7,826 bases of DNA, from NCBI GenBank assembly GCA_028707675.1, contig JAQWAM010000048.1, positions 1 to 7,826 of the forward strand. Direction: 5' to 3'. The stretch is from Kiritimatiellia bacterium. Lineage in GTDB: Bacteria > Verrucomicrobiota > Kiritimatiellia > RFP12 > UBA1067. The notes below the pieces were generated by a model. That model ran no database searches and was not told the DNA's origin. It worked only from the letters and a program-made list of their open reading frames with translations. Both the position numbers and the translations under genes were made by a program. Positions 1 to 4,428 of this stretch are shown one piece after another. Numbering within the stretch: position 1 is the first letter of the stretch; each line of letters opens with the position of its first letter.

Positions 1-46
1 ATGGGGGCGGCGGTAGCGCGCTTAAGGGAGATTTGCGGAAAGGCCT
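1..46 (+). promoter_or_regulatory. Leader of lepA with two imperfectly placed Shine-Dalgarno-like motifs
   Basis: This short leader precedes the lepA ATG. AAGGGAG (24-30) is the best match to a ribosome binding site, but it sits 16 nt from the ATG, which is rather far. A second purine run, GGAAAGG (37-43), is only 3 nt away, which is rather close. A TAA in the lepA frame at 23-25 rules out an upstream extension of the protein. Two other frames stay open from the window edge and stop just inside lepA (TAA 64-66, TAG 60-62). An upstream gene could therefore end here with a small overlap, but nothing in this stretch identifies one. No promoter can be seen in so short a piece. Confidence 0.35.
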
Positions 47-1864
47 ATGGAACAAACCTTAGATAACATCCGCAATTTCTGCATCATAGCGCACATCGAC
101 CACGGCAAGACCACGCTGTCCGACCGAATTTTGGAGCTGACCAAGACGATTGATTTGCGGAACATGCGCGAGCAGACGCTTGACGCGATGGATTTGGAGC
201 GTGAGCGCGGGATCACGATCAAGTCGCATCCGGTGTCGATGGTGTACACCGCGAAAGACAACAAGACCTATCAGTTGAATCTGATCGACACGCCGGGACA
301 TGTGGATTTCGCCTATGAGGTCTCGCGCAGCCTCGGCGCCTGCGAGGGCGCGGTGCTGGTTGTGGACGCGGCGCAGGGGGTAGAAGCCCAGACCGTGGCC
401 AACGCTTATCTGGCGATCGATAACAATCTGGAGGTCATCCCGGTCTTGAACAAGGTGGACCTGCCCGGGGCGGACGTGGATGATGTGACGCATCAGATCG
501 AAGACGTGCTGGGCATCCCCGTCGACTTGCCGCTGCACATCAGCGCCAAGACCGGCGCAGGCGTCGCCGAAGTGCTGGAGGCTGTGGTGGCGATGGTGCC
601 GCCGCCTAAAACGGCAGGACACGACGCGCCGCTGCGCGCCTTGGTTTTCGACTCGGTTTTCGATATCTACCGAGGAGTGATCACCTATGTGCGCGTCGTG
701 GACGGCAGCATCCGAGTGAACGACCAGATCCTTTTCGCCGGCAGCGGCCAGACCACGCAGGTGCGCGAGGTCGGCATTTTCAGCCCGGACCAGAAACCGG
801 TCGAGGTGCTCGCGGCCGGACAGGTAGGTTATCTGGTCGGCACCATCAAGGATCCGGCAGACATCAAGATCGGCGATACGGTGACGACTGCCAAGGACGG
901 CTCCGCGGAAATGTTGCCGGGCTTCAAAGACGTGCGCCCGATGGTGTTCAGCGGCGTGTACCCTGTCAGCACCGACGAGTATGAGAAGGTCCGCGCCGGG
1001 TTGGAGAAGCTGCATCTTAACGACTCCGCCTTCACGTTTCATCCGGAAAGCTCGGTGGCGCTGGGGTTCGGTTTCCGCTGCGGTTTTCTGGGGCTGCTGC
1101 ACATGGAGGTGGTGCTGGAAAGGCTGCGGCGCGAGTTCGACCTTGACATCATCAGCACCCATCCGTCGGTGATCTACAACGTCTTGTTGAGGGATGGCAG
1201 TCATGTCGAGATCGACAATCCCGTGCGTCTGCCGGACGTTACCAGCATCGAGCGGATCGAGGAGCCCATGATCAAGGCCACTATCATCTGTCCCAGTTCT
1301 TGCATCGGGGACATGATGCGCATCGTGCTGGAGCGGCGCGGCGAGGTCAATGCCACGGAGAGTCTGGACGCGCGCCGCGTGATCCTGACCTGCACGCTGC
1401 CGCTGAACGAGGTGCTGATCGATTTCCACGACATGCTCAAGAGCGTCAGTCACGGCTACGCCTCGATGGACTACGACCCGTCCGGTTATCAGGAGAGCGA
1501 CATCGTCAAGATGGACATTCTGCTCAACGGCGAGGTTGTGGACGCGTTTTCCAATCTGGTGCACCGTGACAAGGCTGTGGCGCGCGGCCGGCAGATGTGC
1601 AAGGCGCTGGCCGATACGATCCCGCCGCACATGTTCAAGATACCGGTGCAGGCAGCGATAGGGCGCAACATCATCGCGCGCGAGGACATCCGCGCCTTCC
1701 GCAAAGACGTGCTGGCCAAACTTTACGGCGGTGATGTGACGCGCAAGCAGAAGCTGTTGAAGAAGCAGAAGGCCGGCAAGGCGCGCATGAAAGAGTTCGG
1801 GCAGGTGAACGTGCCGCAGTCGGCTTTCATCGCCGTGCTGAAGGGCACAGCCACTGACGATTGA
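47..1864 (+). CDS. lepA: Elongation factor 4 (LepA), ribosome-associated GTPase
   Basis: LepA/EF4 is a translational GTPase that binds the ribosome; it has been linked to back-translocation and to 30S subunit biogenesis. The 605-residue product is slightly longer than the usual ~600 and looks complete. The G domain shows G1 AHIDHGKT (15-22), G2 RGITIKS (54-60), G3 DTPGH (81-85, including the catalytic-type His85), G4 NKVD (135-138) and G5 SAK (166-168). The LepA-specific stretch GFGFRCGFLGLLHMEV (340-355) follows the EF-G-like domains II and III. The characteristic C-terminal domain carries GYASMDYD (470-477) and the basic GGDVTRKQKLLKKQKAG (561-577) that reaches into the ribosome. Small departures from the usual consensus are GKT for GKS in G1 and TIKSH where TIKAQ is common. 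The ATG at 47 is the only sensible start because an in-frame stop lies at 23-25. lepB follows after 29 bp, probably in the same transcript. The identification is secure. Confidence 0.98.
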   Translation: MEQTLDNIRNFCIIAHIDHGKTTLSDRILELTKTIDLRNMREQTLDAMDLERERGITIKSHPVSMVYTAKDNKTYQLNLIDTPGHVDFAYEVSRSLGACEGAVLVVDAAQGVEAQTVANAYLAIDNNLEVIPVLNKVDLPGADVDDVTHQIEDVLGIPVDLPLHISAKTGAGVAEVLEAVVAMVPPPKTAGHDAPLRALVFDSVFDIYRGVITYVRVVDGSIRVNDQILFAGSGQTTQVREVGIFSPDQKPVEVLAAGQVGYLVGTIKDPADIKIGDTVTTAKDGSAEMLPGFKDVRPMVFSGVYPVSTDEYEKVRAGLEKLHLNDSAFTFHPESSVALGFGFRCGFLGLLHMEVVLERLRREFDLDIISTHPSVIYNVLLRDGSHVEIDNPVRLPDVTSIERIEEPMIKATIICPSSCIGDMMRIVLERRGEVNATESLDARRVILTCTLPLNEVLIDFHDMLKSVSHGYASMDYDPSGYQESDIVKMDILLNGEVVDAFSNLVHRDKAVARGRQMCKALADTIPPHMFKIPVQAAIGRNIIAREDIRAFRKDVLAKLYGGDVTRKQKLLKKQKAGKARMKEFGQVNVPQSAFIAVLKGTATDD

Positions 1865-1881
1865 GTTATAGGTAAGCAAGC

Positions 1882-1886
1882 GAAGG
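1882..1886 (+). promoter_or_regulatory. Ribosome binding site that decides the lepB start
   Basis: GAAGG lies 7 nt before the ATG at 1894, which is normal spacing. This favours ATG 1894 over the in-frame TTG at 1888, which would be only 1 nt from the motif. It also favours it slightly over the second ATG at 1897. The gap between the lepA stop (1862-1864) and this start is 29 bp, with no visible promoter or terminator, so translation probably restarts on a shared lepA-lepB mRNA. Confidence 0.6.
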
Positions 1887-1893
1887 TTTGAAT

Positions 1894-3060
1894 ATGATGA
1901 CGTATTTGAAAAGGCGGAAGGTCAGGAAACAGGTCAAGGCTTTGCTCCACAGCGCCAAGACGCTGCGCTGCAGCCGGGAAGACCTTATGAGCGACTCTGA
2001 TCTGGATTTTCTCGACGAGCATGTGCGGAGCGCGTGTGCGGCATGCCGCGGTTCAGACGTAAACGCTATGGAGGCTGCCGGAACGGAGCTAGATGCCTGC
2101 CTCAACAAGCTGAATCCGCCCAAGCCGATGGCGGGTTTTCGCGAGAATTTTGACGTGCTGGTGGTGGCGATCTCCGTGGCCATGGCCTTCCGCGCCTATT
2201 TTTATCAGCCGTTCAAAATTCCCACGGGGTCTATGCAGCCGACACTGTACGGCATCCATTCCGAAACGCGGCCGCCGCAAAGCGCGACGCTGCTGGACCG
2301 GCAGCCGTTCAAATTCGCCAAGTGGCTGGTGACCGGCGAATCGCTCCATGTCGTGCGCGCAAAAGCCTCGGGCACGGTGCGCTTCATGCCCGGCGACAGC
2401 AGCAAGAAGCCGGGGTATGTTCCGGTGGTGGTGGCGGGTGTGCCGCATTATGTGCCCAGTGACGCAGTTGAGACTGACGAGAACCGCCGTCCGCTGCGGC
2501 TTAAAAACGGGGTGAGCAACGGCGCGGTGGTGAAGGTCGGCGACTTGCTATGGTGCGGTGCGGTTATCTCGGGCGATTTCGTGTTCGTGAACCGCTGGCT
2601 GTGGAATTTCAGGCATCCTCGACGCGGCGAGATCATGGTTTTTTCCACCAACGGCATCACGGCGCTGCAGCAGGGCACACACTACATTAAGCGCATGACC
2701 GGGCTGCCGAACGAGGCGATAAGGATCAAGGCGCCGGATCTGATCGTTGACGGGAAGGTCGTCAGGGAGCCGGCGCGGATGGCGCAGATCGCCGGGCGGC
2801 AGCCGGTTCGGCCGGGCGGCCCCGCATATTCCGGCTTCAACCCCAGCGGGACGCGCCAGGTTTTTTTGCCGGGCAAGTCGCTGGCGGACGAGAACGACCT
2901 TGTGGCATTGAAGTGTGACCAGTATTACGCGATGGGCGACAACTCTTTCAACAGTTTTGACAGCCGTTACTGGGGGCCGGTGCCGGAGCGCAACCTGCTG
3001 GGACCCGCCACGGTGGTTTACTGGCCCTTCACCTCGCCGCGCGTAGGCCGGATACGCTAG
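1894..3060 (+). CDS. lepB: Signal peptidase I (LepB), enlarged form
   Basis: This S26-family serine protease of the cytoplasmic membrane removes signal peptides from exported proteins using a Ser-Lys dyad. From ATG 1894 it has 388 residues. A basic, probably helical cytoplasmic N-terminus of about 85 residues (KRRKVRKQVK near the start, CAAC at 48-51) precedes one membrane span (about 86-104). The nucleophile box PTGSMQPTL follows, with Ser113. The other boxes are GDFVFVNR (227-234) with RRGEIMVF (243-250), YIKRMTGLPNE with the general-base Lys266 (264-274), and YAMGDNSFNSFDSR (345-358). About 110 residues of non-consensus sequence lie between Ser113 and the GDFVFVNR box, and a further insertion lies between the Lys box and the MGDN box. 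The Ser-Lys distance is 153 residues, against 55 in E. coli LepB. All catalytic boxes are intact, so the enzyme should be active. No second transmembrane helix is obvious. The TAG stop overlaps the convergent rsmB stop. Confidence 0.95.
   Translation: MMTYLKRRKVRKQVKALLHSAKTLRCSREDLMSDSDLDFLDEHVRSACAACRGSDVNAMEAAGTELDACLNKLNPPKPMAGFRENFDVLVVAISVAMAFRAYFYQPFKIPTGSMQPTLYGIHSETRPPQSATLLDRQPFKFAKWLVTGESLHVVRAKASGTVRFMPGDSSKKPGYVPVVVAGVPHYVPSDAVETDENRRPLRLKNGVSNGAVVKVGDLLWCGAVISGDFVFVNRWLWNFRHPRRGEIMVFSTNGITALQQGTHYIKRMTGLPNEAIRIKAPDLIVDGKVVREPARMAQIAGRQPVRPGGPAYSGFNPSGTRQVFLPGKSLADENDLVALKCDQYYAMGDNSFNSFDSRYWGPVPERNLLGPATVVYWPFTSPRVGRIR
3057..3060. other. CTAG palindrome serving as stop codon for two convergent genes
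   Basis: lepB ends with TAG at 3058-3060 on the plus strand, and rsmB ends with TAG at 3059-3057 on the minus strand. The self-complementary CTAG supplies both stops, so the coding regions overlap by 4 bp. There is no space for an intergenic bidirectional terminator. Any terminator for either transcript must lie inside the other gene or depend on Rho. Confidence 0.95.
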
Positions 3061-4259
3061 GACTGGCGTTCAAGGGCGCAGGCGAAGGCGCCGTCGGTAT
3101 GAGAGCGTGTCGGTATGCGCTCTTCCACGGCCACGCAGGTTGTTTCCGGGTGAGCTTTACGCAGCAGGGTGATCTGGCGGCGGTTTTCCTCGTGTTCCAG
3201 GCTGCAAGTCGAATAGACGAGACGTCCGCCGGGAGCCAGCAAAGGCAGCAGGTTTTCGAGCATCTGATACTGTTTGGCGGCCAGTTGCTTCATGCGTTTG
3301 GCGGTCCAGCGCCAACGCGCGTCCGGGCGGCGGCGCAGCACGCCGGTGTTGGAGCAAGGCGCGTCCAGCAGGATGCGGTCAAAGACGCCGATTTTTTCTC
3401 GCAGGTTTTGCGTTTCATCGGTCAAATCGGCCCTCGCGGCAGTGACCCATGTCTGACGTGTCCGCTCAAGGCTTGCGCGCAGTGTCGCCAGACGGTCGTC
3501 ATGGAGGTCAAGCGCCACCAGCGCATGGTTTTCGGAGGCCGGAGGCCCCATGCGCCAGGCTATCTGCACCGTTTTGCCGCCGGGCGCGGCGCAGGCATCC
3601 AGCACTCGCATGCCAGGGCGCGCGTCCAGCAGGTCGATGCTGGCGGAGGTGGCGGGATCCTGCACGATAAAGGCTCCTTCAGTGTAATCCGGCACATTCT
3701 CAACGCGTGTGCCGCGCGGCAGAAGAACGAAAGGCGGATGGTCAGGAGAAGGCGGATAAGCCAAAAAGGTTTCCGCGGGGGTGTTGTTCAATTCGCAGAG
3801 CGCGGCGGTCTCGTCCGCGCCGAATCGTCCGAGCCAGCGCGAGATCAGCGCGTCGGGATGCGATAGCCGTATGCCTGGCGGCTGGTTGGCCAGATCGGCC
3901 AGCACGGCATCGCGTTGGCGCAGCATGTTGCGCAGCACGCCGTTGACCAGACCGGCGGTTTTCTTCGAAGCCATTTTGGCGGCCTCGACACTCTCGTTAA
4001 CGGCGGCGTAGTCGGCCACGTCGGGCATGAACAGGATCTGGCATGCGCCGGTCAGCAGAGCGGCGCCGGTCTCGCCCTGAGGCATTTTCTTTACAAACTT
4101 GCGCACAGCCCAGTCAAGGGTGCGGTAACGGCGCACGGTGGTGTAGACCAGATCCGTGACGAAGGCACGGTCGGGGGAATCGCTGATCAGTCGGGCAGGA
4201 AAGGACTTGGTCTGCATCCAGTTGGTTATGACAAACAGGGCTTCGCGTCTGGAACTCAT
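3057..4259 (-). CDS. rsmB: 16S rRNA (cytosine-C5) methyltransferase RsmB (Sun/Fmu family)
   Basis: RsmB uses S-adenosylmethionine to methylate C5 of a cytosine in 16S rRNA (C967 in E. coli). The 400-residue product has the two-part RsmB layout. A NusB-like helical domain (about 1-125) includes DRAFVTDLVYTTVRR (30-44) and VNGVLRNMLR (105-114). The methyltransferase domain follows, entered by GAFIVQDPATSASI (195-208). The SAM motif is VLDACAAPGGKT (219-230). Motif IV DAPCSNTGVLRRRPD (299-313) carries Cys302, and motif VI YSTCSLEHEEN (349-359) carries the nucleophile-type Cys352. It is somewhat shorter than the ~430 residues of E. coli RsmB. The frame stays open upstream to a TTG at 4340, but that codon lies inside a palindrome and the extra 27 residues look non-homologous, so ATG 4259 is preferred. 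A GTG at 4265 is a second alternative. There is no Shine-Dalgarno sequence. The usual fmt/def neighbours are absent. Confidence 0.92.
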   Translation of the reverse strand: MSSRREALFVITNWMQTKSFPARLISDSPDRAFVTDLVYTTVRRYRTLDWAVRKFVKKMPQGETGAALLTGACQILFMPDVADYAAVNESVEAAKMASKKTAGLVNGVLRNMLRQRDAVLADLANQPPGIRLSHPDALISRWLGRFGADETAALCELNNTPAETFLAYPPSPDHPPFVLLPRGTRVENVPDYTEGAFIVQDPATSASIDLLDARPGMRVLDACAAPGGKTVQIAWRMGPPASENHALVALDLHDDRLATLRASLERTRQTWVTAARADLTDETQNLREKIGVFDRILLDAPCSNTGVLRRRPDARWRWTAKRMKQLAAKQYQMLENLLPLLAPGGRLVYSTCSLEHEENRRQITLLRKAHPETTCVAVEERIPTRSHTDGAFACALERQS

Positions 4260-4267
4260 GGGCACGA

Positions 4268-4296
4268 ATGATAGAAGAGTGGCGCTGCGAAAGCAA
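4268..4296 (-). promoter_or_regulatory. Candidate sigma-70-type promoter for rsmB (leaderless arrangement)
   Basis: On the minus strand TTGCTT (4296-4291) is separated by 17 nt from TATCAT (4273-4268), which matches TATAAT at five of six positions. Only 8 nt separate the -10 box from the rsmB ATG at 4259, so transcription would begin at or next to the A of the start codon. The lack of a Shine-Dalgarno motif before this ATG fits a leaderless mRNA. The -35 box is weak, and such matches arise by chance in AT-richer gaps, so the call is tentative. Confidence 0.35.
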
Positions 4297-4323
4297 AACA
4301 AAGATTTGAGTGCGCGATTCGGG

Positions 4324-4356
4324 GTGTGATTCAGTTTCAACTAAACTGAATCACAC
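4324..4356. repeat. Perfect inverted repeat, 14-bp arms with 5-nt loop, between the kinase gene and rsmB
   Basis: The left arm GTGTGATTCAGTTT (4324-4337) is the exact reverse complement of the right arm AAACTGAATCACAC (4343-4356); the loop is CAACT. It lies 72 bp after the kinase stop and 27 bp upstream of the candidate rsmB -35 box. Read on the minus strand, the arms are followed by CCCCGAATCG. On the plus strand they are followed by ACATACGAG. Neither side has a T-run, so it is not a standard intrinsic terminator. Only 5 of 14 arm bases are G or C, which is low for this DNA. It could be an operator for a dimeric repressor, an mRNA 3'-end hairpin that protects the kinase transcript, or an unusual terminator. 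The rest of the 169-bp gap (4260-4428) shows nothing further that I can name. Confidence 0.85.
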
Positions 4357-4428
4357 ACATACGAGCCCGTGCCTATACTTTGAGGTAGACTTTATGCTTA
4401 TGGGCGACCAGCGAAACAGCCCGCAGTA

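Noticed and set aside
59..1879. A 606-residue open frame antisense to nearly all of lepA
   Set aside because: It is codon-aligned with lepA, so its stops would correspond to TTA, CTA and TCA codons, which this GC-rich gene avoids. The translation is His/Arg/Val-rich without any known motif, and lepA itself is unmistakable.
3102..3123. AGAGCG/CGCTCT hairpin shortly after lepB as a possible terminator
   Set aside because: It has only a 6-bp stem with a 10-nt loop and no T-run, and it lies within rsmB coding sequence. It is likely chance.
3099..3866. A 255-residue plus-strand open frame inside rsmB
   Set aside because: It is antisense to a clearly coding methyltransferase, contains no recognisable motif, and is explained by the same codon bias.
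4338..4340. TTG at 4340 as the rsmB start (427 residues)
   Set aside because: It lies inside the palindrome and has no ribosome binding site. The added N-terminal residues do not resemble the family, and ATG 4259 begins right at the NusB-like domain.
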